Positions 12,134 through 24,164 of a stretch of DNA of 64,000 nt are shown in pieces. A program made the translations under genes and the position numbers. The DNA comes from Anticarsia gemmatalis (Eukaryota; Arthropoda; Insecta; Lepidoptera; Erebidae), in contig NC_134762.1 of the NCBI RefSeq assembly GCF_050436995.1, positions 11,368,167 through 11,432,166 on the forward strand. Reading direction: 5' to 3'. Each line of letters opens with the position of its first letter. The first letter of the stretch is position 1. The notes beneath the pieces are model-generated. The model was given only the letters and a program-made list of their open reading frames with translations. It made no database searches and was not told the origin of the DNA.

Positions 12134-13225
12134 ATAAATATTAAGCGTCAATTTTGACCCCAAATAATAGCTTTTGACACAAATATGAACCGTCAATTCG
12201 AATTCCTCGTTAATCGGATAGTTACAAAGCAAAATGAATAGAGAATCAAATCTCCCGAGCCGCGCAATACCTAACAGCGTTCTTCATATTTACAAAGACT
12301 CACGCGAAATTACAACAACACACTTTCAATCACGTTCCGTTGTTTATCCTATTTAGTTTGCATTATACAGACAACACGTAAACATTCTGCTTTCACACGA
12401 AACTCACTAGATATTGTTTTTCAATATGATAAAGACTAATGATCTCTATTTATCCTGTCTCCTTCGTTTTATACTTTCCTAGTAATTCGAAACGGTATTT
12501 TCTTGTTTATCAACAATATTTTATCGATAATAACAACGTGTCTCATCAGTATTCCGACGGGACTCGAACTGGTTCAAATGATAATCAAATTCTTGTTTTT
12601 GTTCGGCCAACCTTTTGCTTAATTTAACGAGCAGCCGTCCTATGTAAACTCTGTGTTCTACGAAAAATATACTTCCTTCGGTCTCATGGGAGCCTAGTAC
12701 GTGTGCCCCTTTACCTGTATATGTGCACTTTAAAAATCACAGACAAAAATTGTATTGGTATTTTCCGACAGAAAAAGCCCAGGGTAATACCGCTCTGAGA
12801 AAGAGTTTTCAGTTTCTTAAAGTTGAAACCTAACTAGTATTTTCAAAACTAAAAATATATTTTCTCTTCTTTCTCGCGTCGAAAAATACAGCAAAAGTTG
12901 GTTGGTCGGGTAATCTGGGTTTTTATCCGAGCTCAAAAGAAGGCCATACCGTGACTTCTGTGTAAAAAGAGACCTCCTTTCAGATTCAGATTAAGTTTAT
13001 AAAGCCGTAACTTAAGTTTTAGCTTACAAATCAGTTTTCATAAAGTACTAAATCTTTACTCAATACAATATCACGCCAAGGGGTAGATAAAAACTGACGG
13101 GACATTTTAAGAGAAGAGAGGATTATATCTATGTTGTATATCAATCTACGACGTCCTCTCCGCATTTCCATTCACACCGCAGTAAGTCATTATTACTCAC
13201 AAAATAAACCAGTAATATTCGTATT

Positions 13226-13500
13226 AGCGTCGTTTTCGGTACTCGCGTAACATAAATTGCAAATGTCTGTACTTTAAATTTACGATAATGTGAATTGTTC
13301 GCGTTCGGCGTATCGTAAGTGGATCGCGTCGGTAACGAGACGGCACAGATACGCGATAGGCTGTATCATAGCGTAATAAACGCGTAGCGATATCGCCTCG
13401 CGCGATATCCGCACGCCGATTGTCTAAATGGTCCCGTGAGAAAGGCTGATTTTATAGACACGCTTGTAGCCGAGCGGGCGAACGTGTTAGGCCTGGATAT
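13226..13500. promoter_or_regulatory. CpG-rich block, possible regulatory DNA
   Basis: CG dinucleotides are very dense (TTCGCGTTCGGCGTATCG, GGATCGCGTCGG, GATATCGCCTCGCGCGATAT) within AT-rich surroundings. No copy was found elsewhere in the window. A promoter, enhancer or origin-like function is speculation. Confidence 0.25.
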
Positions 13501-14431
13501 TTCCTTTGCAGCTGCGACACAGCGTTTACCTACACCTTTGACAAACGTTAAACATTAGGTCAAACATTGTAGGTGTTACTCATTCGCGCGGTGCTAACAA
13601 ACCGCGACGAATGATTCACTAACATCAGTATCACAAAATGCCACGTCCAAAATCATTGTTTAACTTGTCACTAAGTTAACCACCAATACGTTTTTGAACA
13701 GCGCTTACAATCTCGCGTTCCGTAAGTATTCACTATAAAACCAGCCTAATGTCTACCGTCTCACACAATTATACGTTAGGGTCTCACAACTAGACTGTTA
13801 GACATATTAATCTTGGGTTATTGTGCCTACTTTTGTGTTACTGCCGTTAGCCGGGCGTTAAGAAATCTTTGAATCGCGTTTATGGCTCCCAACAGCAAAA
13901 TGTATTCTTTGAAAATATTTTGGTGAAACAGGATTGAAAATAGATTTAAAGATTGCCTAGTATATTACGCCTCATTCAGCCACAAATGGTATTAACTATA
14001 ATAGTATTATCACGGTTTGCTATCTACTGCAATTGGACTGTTTTTAATAAGGTCTTAAATGTTCTGACAATTTTAAAATTAACTCAGTAATATACACAGT
14101 AGTTATGTTGCAAAGCATTTTATCACGAAAGCTTAACAAAGTTACGCGGATGTATCCAATAGATGTATCTTACTAAAAATATCCTGCACCAGTCAAACTC
14201 AAACATACAGAGTATCTTGTGAAAACTTTCCGACGTATTTTACGCCATCAAAACTAGTTTTGCGAACTTCCAAACTTTCCACAATACATTTGATTGGGCG
14301 GGATTTCTATTGAAAACTTGTGGCGTTTACAACGGAAATCGTTTGGAATATTTAAACTTATTTACCGATCGTGTTGGGAAAGTTTTCGCGAGTTTCCTCC
14401 GCGTGTATGGAAGCGTACACTCGCTGAGAAG

Positions 14432-14447
14432 TTATGAAATCCTGGTA
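14432..14447 (-). other. Dispersed motif TACCAGG-N4-CATAA
   Basis: On the minus strand the site reads TACCAGGATTTCATAA, an exact match to the strict form. Confidence 0.5.
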
Positions 14448-14680
14448 CCGGAATCTTTGTTTGCCAACTTTCTATACATAAAATCGATTTGATTAAAATC
14501 CAATATCGTTTCACATGGCAAAGAATAAGTTAATTCTTTACTGTTGTTTTCATAATGTAGGAATATTTTTTTATCTTATTTTGCTAAACTAAACATAACA
14601 TTTAATGTACAAAACTCATCAAGTTACAAAAACATACGAATTAAAAGCCAATATACAAAAGTTTTAAGGATCGTATCGAC

Positions 14681-14725
14681 ACTGTCTACCCCTATGGGGA
14701 GAAGGTGTTATTTTATGTATGTAGG
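14681..14725 (+). repeat. SINE 3' tail fragment
   Basis: The wording CTGTCTACCCCTATGGGG, then GGTGTTATTTTATGTATGTA, matches the 3' end of the SINE family seen at 11932 and 56488. A small ATGT/ACAT-rich stretch follows (to about 14748). Confidence 0.55.
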
Positions 14726-14748
14726 CACATACATACATATGTATGTAA

Positions 14749-15607
14749 TGGTTGATTTGTTAGCTACACAGACTCTAGTCTCTTAAAAAAAACTAAGACA
14801 AAAAAATATGTTCAGAACTCAATTGTCAAGTGGCTGCGCTACAAAAGAGCTCTACTTACTGAAGCATAACAAACAAACGTTCATATTGTTTGTCAGTCCG
14901 TGTGTGTTCAATGTAAACGTCAGTAATACGCGGTACAATGCTGGCTTAGTGCTGTGTTTTTATTTTGTCTGCGAATGTAAAGACGTATGGATGAACAACT
15001 GTGTTGGATAGTGAAATATTGTATGTTTGATATTTACACCTTTTTGTTGAATGAACGATATTGTTCTCAACGAAATAGTAAAAATACGGCTGTTAGATAA
15101 TTTTCTTTATACATTATTAAGATCTTGTTTCTGTCTTATATGCATTCCCGCGGAAAAACTTCTTGGGTTAAAGAGTTAAACTACTCGTGTCCAGAATTTT
15201 ATCAACATTAATTCAGTAGTGTGGCAAACTTTCGGATTTGTTTAGAAGGATAAACTGTAATTTTGCTAATTGAATAATTAAACAGCAAAAAAATAACCAT
15301 TTAGTTAATCATAAAATTCAACGACTATTTCAAATGCTTTGTACGAAGATTACAAAAAAAGGATATTTTGCATTTGAACCAGCTACAGCGCACTAATTTC
15401 TAATAGCCAATATACTATTATTTTTACTACTACTATTACTACTGTTTACTATACAAAAGTAGCAACAACATTTTAAAATAACAACCCTTTTACTGAACAC
15501 TGATCAAGTGACAACTAAAGAAAGCACTAAGAATAAATCCCCGCGAAGCTGTCAGCCTGTCAATATTCATTTATAGCCGTGTAGTCCAGTCATTATAGTA
15601 AGTTCAC
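14749..15607. other. Gene-free unique DNA
   Basis: The stretch is AT-rich with no coding, RNA or repeat signal that I can support. Confidence 0.5.
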
Positions 15608-16871
15608 CTCGGAATTCGAGATACCCAGCTGTAAGTCTGTAAATACTTGTATATTGACACCCTAAAAGTTGTCTCAAAACCTACATATGGTAGGGTGTAC
15701 GCAACTATAAAATTTCAAGGTCCAAAGTCCCAAAAACCGGTTTTTTGAGCTTTTTTTGTAAATATCTCATTTCCTATGGAATTTTTGCATTCGTATTCAT
15801 TACCAATATTGTACAGTATAAAATTCTCTACAAATTTTGTTTGAATTTTTTTTTTACGGTGAACCGTTTTCGAGATAGAGGGCGGAGAGCGCGCGGTCAC
15901 AGGATCATTTCAAGTCAACCGGTGCCTCCGGTCGAAGATGCGCCATATATAGTTGATGAACTATCGATAAATCAATGATTATAATAATAAATAAATTTAA
16001 CCCATTACTGTCCCACTGCTGAGCAAGGGTCTTCTCCCGTAATGAGGGAGGGGTTAGGCCTTGAGTCCACCACCCTGGCCAAGTGCGGGTTGGGGACTTT
16101 GCATGCCCCCAATAAATGTATTTAACAAATTTTATTCAAGCAAGGTTTCCTCACGATGTTTTCCTTCACCGTTGGAGCATGTGACAATTATTTCTAATAC
16201 ACACATAACTTCGAAAAGTCATTGGTGTCATCATTTTCTTCATAATTATATTAAATCTATATCTTTTCAATAATACTGATTTATTTGTTTTTTTTTTTCA
16301 TCATGTAAGTAGTTATTAATATTAATTAGGTTAAAATTCAAATATAGTGCCTATATTTTCATGAAAAATTCTGCAATTACATGGGCAGGTAAGTGTTGAA
16401 AAGTTAATTAATACTGAATAAAAAGTGGATAGGTTATGAAAAAAATTATAAAAAATAATGTAATAGTTAATAGAAATTGACAAATATTTATTAATCATTG
16501 ATTTATCGATAGTTCATCAACTATAATATATATGGCGCATCTTCGACCGGAGGCACCGGTTGACTTGAAATGATCCTGTGACCGCGCGCTCTCCCCCCTC
16601 TACCTCGAAAACGGTTCACCGTAAAAAAAAAAATTCAAACAAAATTTGTAGAGAATTTTATACTGTACAATATTGGTAATGAATACGAATGCAAAAATTC
16701 CATAGGAAATGAGATATTTACAAAAAAAGCTCAAAAAACCGGTTTTTGGGACTTTGGACCTTGAAATTTTATAGGTGCGTACACCCTACCATATGTAGGT
16801 TTTGAGACAACTTTTAGGGTGTCAATATACAAGTATTTACAGACTTACAGCTGGGTATCTCGAATTCCGAG
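15608..16871. mobile_element. Fold-back element with about 370-bp inverted arms
   Basis: The left arm (about 15608-15978) and right arm (about 16496-16871) are near-identical reverse complements starting CTCGGAATTCGAGATACCC. The arms carry a few small differences, such as an extra AT pair near 16527. No transposase is encoded. Much of the 520-bp centre is an unrelated LINE 3'-end repeat (15998-16228), so at least two events are layered here. I see no clear target-site duplication at the outer ends, so the exact boundaries and superfamily are unsettled. Arms this long and this similar suggest either recent mobilisation or arm-to-arm gene conversion. Confidence 0.75.
15998..16228 (-). repeat. 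Lepidopteran LINE 3'-end repeat inside the fold-back element
   Basis: This is the best copy in the window. In + orientation it opens TAACCCATTACTGTCCCACT, continues through GGCCTTGAGTCCACCACC and GGTTTCCTCACGATGTTTTC, and ends near AAAGTCATTGGTG. In element sense it lies on the minus strand, with an AT-rich tail (TTTATTTATTATTATTA) at about 15977-15997. Fragments of the family lie at 1792, 10800 and 61428. It is non-coding. Confidence 0.65.
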
Positions 16872-17197
16872 ATTCTTACCTAATTTAAGCTTAATTGACT
16901 GCACTAGTGTTTTTCTTTATACCGAACAAAAAAACCTCAGCAACGATATTTATAATACATTTTCCTTTCAGCGGATGACGTGTTCGCGTTGACAATATAA
17001 TATACTAGAGTACCATTACGGTTTTTTCCGGATTAAAAAGTTATTTTACACGAAACAATAGCAAATTATGCACTATAATCTTTCTCAGTGGTTTTGTCGA
17101 TCTATTGGTGTAAAGCGCACAATAATGCGTACAGATTTTGAGTTTACTGCGAATGGACAGACAGACGGAGGAGAGTTAGTTTCTTAATATGTAGTGA
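16872..17197. other. Short unique spacer
   Basis: About 325 bp between two mobile elements. No feature is seen. Confidence 0.5.
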
Positions 17198-17233
17198 CTA
17201 GCTGACCCGCGCAACTTCGCTTGCACCACATAA

Positions 17234-17934
17234 AGCCCTTCTCCCATTACGATACGCCCGCGCGACTCTAGTCTCGGAGACTAGTCGCCACGAAGTATCT
17301 CACATACATTTGTATGGAGACTCTCACATTACGATACTGGTATTCTACGCGTTCGCGACTAGTCTCGCGATACCCGCCGTGTTGGTCGCTTGTGCGTCGC
17401 GTCTCGCGTAGACATGCGCTTAACATGTTCGGGAGCGGATTGAACATGGAATCATTCATTTCCTAATTGGAGCTATGTTCAGGAAACATGTTCGCGGAAC
17501 TATATAGTTCCACCACGTTTCAAGTTTGACAGAATCTAACATTTGATAATATATGGTTTTAATAATGTAACAAGATGCAAGTAGGACTCTTTAGACATTC
17601 GGTAAAAAGATAAAAATTTCTTATCATCGTGTTGTAGTTCTTGTGCGGCTACAAAAACTCTACAATTTATGTTTCTTTCAATATATGGATGAATCCAGTA
17701 TTTTCTACTCTTGCGTTGACGTCTTCTATTTCTATAAAACAAAATACTGCAAGAGCTTCATCGTCACTGGAGTCGCTCGACATAACGTCAGTCTACAAAA
17801 AACGACTTTGCACAAATGATGAATTTAGTAACTTTTAAGTTGCATAATATGCGAGCATCGGGTAGCGAACATGTATCCAACTAGTATAATACTCGAGTAT
17901 CGTACCCTACAAGTATCGTAATGGGAGAAGGGCC
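17234..17934 (-). mobile_element. PIF/Harbinger element, internally deleted
   Basis: The element is bounded by TAA direct repeats (17231-17233 and 17935-17937), the usual 3-bp target of PIF/Harbinger transposons. The inverted ends read RGCCCTTCTCCCATTACGATA. Inside, on the minus strand, lies the N-terminal part of a Harbinger nuclease (17536-17783). The catalytic DDE portion and the Myb-like partner gene are missing, so this is a non-autonomous deletion derivative. It is nested in the retroposon at 17198-18158. Confidence 0.8.
17536..17783 (-). pseudogene. Harbinger transposase N-terminus, truncated
   Basis: An ATG at 17783-17781 opens an acidic start (MSSDSSDDEALAV). A shift of frame near 17740 joins it to a segment reading RKYWIHPYIERN, then FVAAQELQHDD and FYRMSKESYLHL. 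That order is the familiar N-terminus of insect PIF/Harbinger DDE nucleases (the ALP1-like family). The frame stops after KPYIIKC, where an internal deletion has removed the catalytic region. A full nuclease is usually about 350-400 residues; only about 80 remain, across two frames. It cannot make an active enzyme. Confidence 0.75.
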
Positions 17935-18108
17935 TAAGAGAGAATGGGTCAAAAATTTTCCCGTTTTTGTAACATTTTTTGGCTGGTACTCTGTTCGAAT
18001 TGGTAGTAGCGTGATGATATATAGCCTATAACCTTCCTCGATAAATGAACTATTTAACACTGAAAGAATTTTTCAAATCGGACCAGTAGTTCCTGAGATT
18101 AGCGCGTT

Positions 18109-18137
18109 CAAACAAACAAACAAACAAACAAACAAAC
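18109..18137 (+). repeat. (AAAC)n microsatellite
   Basis: About seven uninterrupted AAAC units near the 3' end of the retroposon at 17198-18158. It appears to be part of that element. Confidence 0.9.
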
Positions 18138-18324
18138 TCTTCAGCTTTATAATATTAAGAAAAGATTAGTAAAGATAAGCAGACACCACAGAACACCAGT
18201 TTTCAACTTATAAACGTCCCTTGGCTCATACACATCCATACATCTTGACATACAGGTCCGCCGATTACCACTACTATAGACCTGATTTTATTTAAGGACG
18301 TCACCATCCATCATCATTCCATCC

Positions 18325-18362
18325 TCTCTGCCTACCCCTATGGAAACCAGGCGTGATTCGAT
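18325..18362 (+). repeat. SINE 3' tail fragment
   Basis: The wording CTCTGCCTACCCCTATGG, then CCAGGCGTGATTCG, matches the 3' end of the tRNA-derived SINE family seen in fuller copies at 11932 and 56488. The head is missing. Confidence 0.6.
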
Positions 18363-21300
18363 ATACCTATGTATTGATAAATCAAAGTGATTCTATGTTT
18401 TTCTTGCATTTTTTCCCTCGTGATGAAAACTTTTTATAACATCACACCCACGTCTCTTTTCTAATGAAAACGAATAAACACTTGCATTTCAATGAAGATC
18501 TATTTCTGTATCATGTGGGTGGGAAGCTGATTGCTTTAATCAGACAATACTGTTGCTGCTTTTCACTCGTGACGATTTCATTTATAAAAAAGAGTACAGT
18601 GTTGATAAGTATATTAATTTATTTCACAATCAAGTAATTTACTATCAGGCTGTACTATTTAGACGGTAGGCAGAGAAAACCGAACATGCTTAATTTTTTA
18701 TTGATATTGTTCAAGACAGTCTTGATGCAATATTTATTGAGATGCGAAAGTTTTTCTGGTTGCCTGTTATTCATTCCTTAGCTTTCGTTGCAAAATTGTT
18801 TTGATAAATTATTAAAACATATAAATTATGTTAGACATACTAAATGAGTTGCAGAAACCAACGAATATTTTTGCACCCCCAAAAATATAGGCACACAGTG
18901 CCGTGAAAATCAGCTAGTAAGAAACAAATCTGTTTCATTACAATGACATGATGTAAATATAGAAATCCTATCATCGATGTAGTTACACTGATATTCCGAG
19001 TGGAGGGTGGTCCCCCCCCCCCTAATGCTCACGAATTAGTCGCGAGCCGCTGACTCCCGATGGAAACTCGCCGACAGACCCGCACATATACAGACACAAA
19101 TACAATTATTCATTAGTGCGTGTTTTATGCGAACTGAATCAAATAAGCTTTAAAATGGGTAATTTTGTGAATTAATTTTATTACTTTATAAGAGTTTTTA
19201 CATACTGCACGTATTTGTCAGTCATTCGGTACTTTTTGGCTTAAATTTCAGGATTTTCATTAGAAATCTCTAGAATTATATACATTACAAACAAACCATT
19301 ACCAAGCGAAGTGAAAATCAGTATGTTTGCTGTTCAAACTATAATTTCTTGGAGATGATTTCGCATGGTCGACAATGCGTAAGCATTATGGAGTTTGACT
19401 TACTCATGTGTTAAATCGCTTCTTCAAGTATCAAACATCAAACTCAGCATGTAAAAACAAATATCGTTAAAACAAGTATGGAGTATGTTCGAGTCATTAA
19501 ATTTGTAAAGGAATTCGAGTCTTTTGTTAAAGCACGCGCAGCCTGTGATGACTTGTAGCCTTTTGTTTAACTCCTTCAAGTTACTGCGAGCCTAGTACAA
19601 TGGGCTCGTGTGCACCCAAGGGAGACCCTACGTTTGCTTTGGACCTCGTTGGACCCTGTCGAATTTCATTCATTGTTTAACTAGAGCAAGCAAAGGGAAT
19701 GTTCATTGATCAATTAGGGTCTCTTTTATTTTACTTTCGAATGCTCAACTGTAAAGCAACATGAAACTGTGTAAAAATTTGATGAGAATGACCCAAGGCG
19801 TGTAAGAACAATAGAACATGAGAGAACTTTTGTACTTCTAAAAACTGGAAGTATTTAATTTTGTAATACAATGAAAAAACCAAAGCCTAATAGTAAAGCA
19901 GCGTCATACCGTTTCTATTAATGTTGGCTAAATAGCAGTACTATCAAGTTTTAATGCATAATATTCAATAACCACTTGGTACTTTATAAAATAACTGCCA
20001 CTATGCAGAACTGGCAAGATACTTACTACTTTACAAATCCTAGTAAAACCCTCCAGAATAATAGAATATTTTACAAAAATGTATTCTCAAATAAAATTCT
20101 ACCTCAAGATGAGAAGGTGAGGTCATTTTAAACCGCCACAGATCTGTCGTAGACGTAAATTTAACAAAATATTTCTCACCGGCTTTTATCGAATTTGCGT
20201 CAGTGTCGATAGGTGTATAACCGAGGTTTCCGAATAAGAGAGGATCCGTCGCCTTGGGCGGGAATCGAATTTGGGACCCGGAGCTACCGAAATTGATTTA
20301 CCTTACCCTTCCCGCCACGAGGTTACAGATTTCATATTTGGGATCGTGATTTAGAGTGAGATACAAACGTTATGTTCGATTTTGTAAGGTTAAAACATTT
20401 ACTGAGAATTCTGTCATGCCGATGAATAATTTTCTTTTCAACAAATGAACTTTTTTTATGGCAGATACTAAATTCTATAAAATTAGAATCAATACGAGTA
20501 TTTTGAATCGATTAAGAATATTTATGGCGAAATAAAGTTTTTAATCTTGTACACCCCATCTTGCTAAATGGGTTCTTATACGGGATATCTATAGTTAACT
20601 TACAATAAGCTTGCCCCACCATGCAGACAATTAAACAGCATTTTCAATTTATAATTTTCAACTTTATCAACACGCAATTCTATGAATCAGAACTTTCAAT
20701 TGTAAACTGATCAAGAAGTAACAACTAAATTCTTGCAACATCTTACAAAGAGACTAAACACTAAACTGAAATCGCATTAAACCGGCACAATCCCATCACA
20801 AGATGGCGTAACGTCATAATACAGTTTTAACCAGCAACAGAAAGGAATTCCTCTCAACTCGAGATGCTTTAAGAACTTGTTCAAACTCCCGGAGCATTCT
20901 CACTTTGGACCCGAGATGCGTAATAGAGTACCCTAAAATTCCACTAAATTACCGTTAATGGATAATAGCTGGGTGTTTATACAATCTAACCGAGCGGTGA
21001 GCGCCGAGCGGCGAGCGGCGGTCGAAGGGTTAAGAATTAACTTTCAAGATTTTAACGCTTTTATTATTAAGACGATTGTGTGAAGTTACGAAAGTACCTG
21101 TGATTCTTTTCTTTTAGTATTAAGGTGCGTTAATGCGCTACCTGTTTCCAATTCACAGTATATTTGTTGATATTCTCAATCAAGCGTTAGTTCTTTGTAA
21201 TAAAACAAGTATTTACTAAGCAGTTTCATAGGAATGTCAAAAAAATCACAATGTTAATATCAAACCTAGGCATATTCAGACAGCAAAACATAGTATCTTA

Positions 21301-24150
21301 GACAGTATATTACAGTAGACATAGTGAATTTATTAGCTAAGAATTGTTTGTAAACTCATTTTCATTTATACCTTAAAAAAATGCAAGGTAAAATGCGTGT
21401 TTGCGTTATTCCCGTATTCTATTATACAATAATCATTTTAATATTACGTCAGGTAATATGTGTTCGTATACATAAAATAAAACGCTAATTTACAAATCTA
21501 ACCACTACAAGTGAAAAGCATCATTTGCATCACCAAAATTTTCATTGACTGAAGTACACACACAAAATGCAGTTCACAACAAAAGCTTGATTACAAAGCT
21601 CGATAGCAGAACAAACCACACATCACGCATACTACATTGATATTAATACGTCATCACGTCATCGACTAACGGAAACCTTACTGTCCAATAACGAAGCGAT
21701 GCGAAGCGATCATTCTCGATTAAAGCTCGGTTTGTCTTCTGGATCTTATTAAAAGAAGAGATTTTGACAGTTGTTTTTAAATATTTACTGTAATTTTATC
21801 TATGGGTTATATAATAATTATTATCGATAAGTTGTAACACTGGTCCTGAAAATTGCTTTTTCAGGATTTTTAATGTCGGCTTGCAAGGCATACAGATGTT
21901 TTTCTTATTTTCTCGCAAAACGTTTGGGTAAACGTCACAAAAATATTTAGTGTGTCTAATTTAAATGATTAGGTATCGTATTAATATAAGAAACGACTAC
22001 AAAAATGTGCTTAAAAGAACAACATTTTCATGCACCATATAGCCTTATGTTAGTGGAAAGCTAACTTAACCCTGCTCGCCCCAACTCTATCGACAAGCGG
22101 TTCATACAGCAATCGGTAGATGCATCGATTGATACATCGGTTGAACAGTGCGCGTACATAATGATGTTCATTGACCATTGCTGCAAATGTATTTACCTTG
22201 TTCTAACATTGGACTGCGAGGGATCAACGTATTGTTTGCTATGCGATGCGGTGGAGTAATTAGGACGAACGCTGGTATATCCAACACTGTTTTGCTCTAA
22301 TTGCGTGTTTGAACGGATGAAAATTTCAACTGTTTTAGCAGCTTATTGACGTGAACTGACAATGTCGTTTCGCGTTGTTGCTACAAAATAACTGACACTA
22401 TGAGTAGAGAGGAATGCGTGAACTGGAAAATTTTGGTTTATTTTCCAAAATATTGTAACAGGAATTTCAATATTAACTTTATTAACTTTAAGATTTTACA
22501 GTCGTATCGTAATAATCAACAACTAACAACAAAAGGCTTACAATTTTGCGCAGATAGACATCTAAATAAATATGCTAGCATAGAGTCAGAATATTACAGA
22601 AAAATGTGTGTGGATGTGAGTGAGGAGTTTTAATATAATTTTAACCCACTAACACGACATCTAAGTGCACACACTGCAAGCCTGTGAAACTACATCAGCC
22701 AGCACATTAGGTACAAATTATAAGCTCAATACGTAATTACTTGCATACAATTAGCGAGTAAAATGAATTGTCGGCGACAATACGCGAACACACGCGCTAA
22801 TGGCTCGGCTCAGAGCAAAGCCGATTAGTACTAATTGGATATTCTTCCTGCTTAGCGCGCGAGGCATAAAACGTGATTTTACAAAACATTTAACAGCCGT
22901 GGAATTAACTTCAACGGCTTAACGCCAGTTGCACTCGACGGCCGGTAAATCACCACTGAGGTCAGTTTTACCTTTATGACAGTGTCACAAACAATTTCAT
23001 CTAAATTTTATGCCCCTTATTTTGCTATCCAAACAGACCTATTTTAAAATAGGTCACATAACATTACCTATGCAGTATGAGTGAAAACTGAGTATAAAGC
23101 TTCTCTCCAGTGTATTGGTTTTCGAAAAGATTAAAAACGCTTATGTATGAGACAAGGCGATATTTGCATTTCACTCACCCCAAGCGACGCGACATGCTTA
23201 TTTAGTTGAGAAAGATGCAAATTAGAACGTGTTGGAAATATTGTGCATAATGTATTTTAAGTACCAGGAGAGCAGAGATTGAAAGGAGTTGTATGCATAA
23301 TGTTATGCACGCGAGGCCTCGGCCCACATGTTGTATTGGGGTCGACTTAATTATAAATTTCGAGGGACAATATTTCATACGGTGTTTGTTGTTAAGCATG
23401 GACAAGCTTAGGGATAGTGATTGGGGTCGTTTACAATTTCGTCTCAATTATTTAGGGAATACAATTATGTTATCAACATGTTGTTTTCGTAATTTATAAT
23501 TGCAACATCCCTAAATTATTTTGTTCGGTTAAAGGCACGAGGGAATAAACTTTCTCGAATTGATTTATTGCTAAAGCGGTGAGTAATTACGGAAGCGTAA
23601 TTTTCTATATGATACAGATAGATACACACAGATATTTCTTAATGCGGTTACTTTTTGTTTATTTTAAATTCTTTGGACATTGTACCAACATGCAGCGGCA
23701 TAACATCTATGAGAAACAAACTCATTCGGTGTTTATTCCAACCGGGTGAAAGGCTCGATCATAACATCGATCAGAACCAGTAACCGCTGCATGGATCGAT
23801 GCGCTGATCGGTTCAATCGTTCATCGCTCCTAATACCCGAAATAGAACAAAAAACATATGCCCCAGTTTGCTTATTTTCTTCCAGTGGCGTACGTTAGGT
23901 CAAAGATGGTCACTTCAAAAAATATGTAGTACAAACTGAAAACGAGTTACGTATCCTTGAGATCGTAGGCATTCGACCACCAAGATTTATTTTTCGTTTA
24001 ACATAAACAAACAGTAAACTTTCATTGTTAAAGACAGACTATAAAACTGAACGATAAGCTTATTGTATTTATTCATTGGCTCACAGTGGCGCAGTATTCG
24101 TGAATCTCGTCTATCTCGGGGAAGAACGTTTGTCATTCAGTGCTACAGAG
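18363..24150. other. Gene-free, mostly unique DNA
   Basis: No supported gene. Minor items are an 11-bp poly-C run at 19012-19022, a GC-rich GAGCGGC tandem patch near 20993-21025, a possible degraded tRNA-like repeat at 20250-20325, and two ATCGAT-rich patches near 22100 and 23800. Confidence 0.45.
20250..20325 (-). repeat. Possible degraded tRNA-derived SINE head
   Basis: On the minus strand a GTGGCGGGAAGGGTAAGG stretch is followed about 40 bp later by a B-box-like AATTCGATTCCCGCC. The A-box half is poor. It could be an old SINE head or chance. Confidence 0.3.
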
Positions 24151-24164
24151 GTGCCACCTAGTGG
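24151..24164 (-). promoter_or_regulatory. Exact CTCF-type consensus site
   Basis: On the minus strand the site reads CCACTAGGTGGCAC, which fits the general CTCF consensus CCASYAGRKGGCRS at every position. CTCF is conserved in insects and marks insulators and domain borders. One exact match in 64 kb could still be chance. A weaker partial match lies near 44822. Confidence 0.4.

Larger units (their letters stand above)
12134..14680. other. Gene-free unique DNA with a CpG-rich block
   Basis: No coding signal is seen. It contains a CpG-rich block at about 13226-13500 and strict dispersed-motif sites at 12684 and 14432. No transposon ends were recognised. Confidence 0.5.
17198..18158 (+). mobile_element. 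Retroposon split by a Harbinger insertion
   Basis: The head reads CTAGCTGACCCGCGCAACTT. The body contains AGAGAATGGGTC and GTAGCGTGATGATATATAGC. Near the 3' end lie an (AAAC)n run at 18109-18137 and CTTTATAATATTA. The same family occurs at 55237-55484 in the opposite orientation, and its head is shared with 47257-47754. The 701-bp Harbinger element at 17234-17934 interrupts it between CACATAA and GAGAGAATGGG. The uninterrupted copies read straight through that junction, which confirms the insertion. It is non-coding. Confidence 0.7.
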
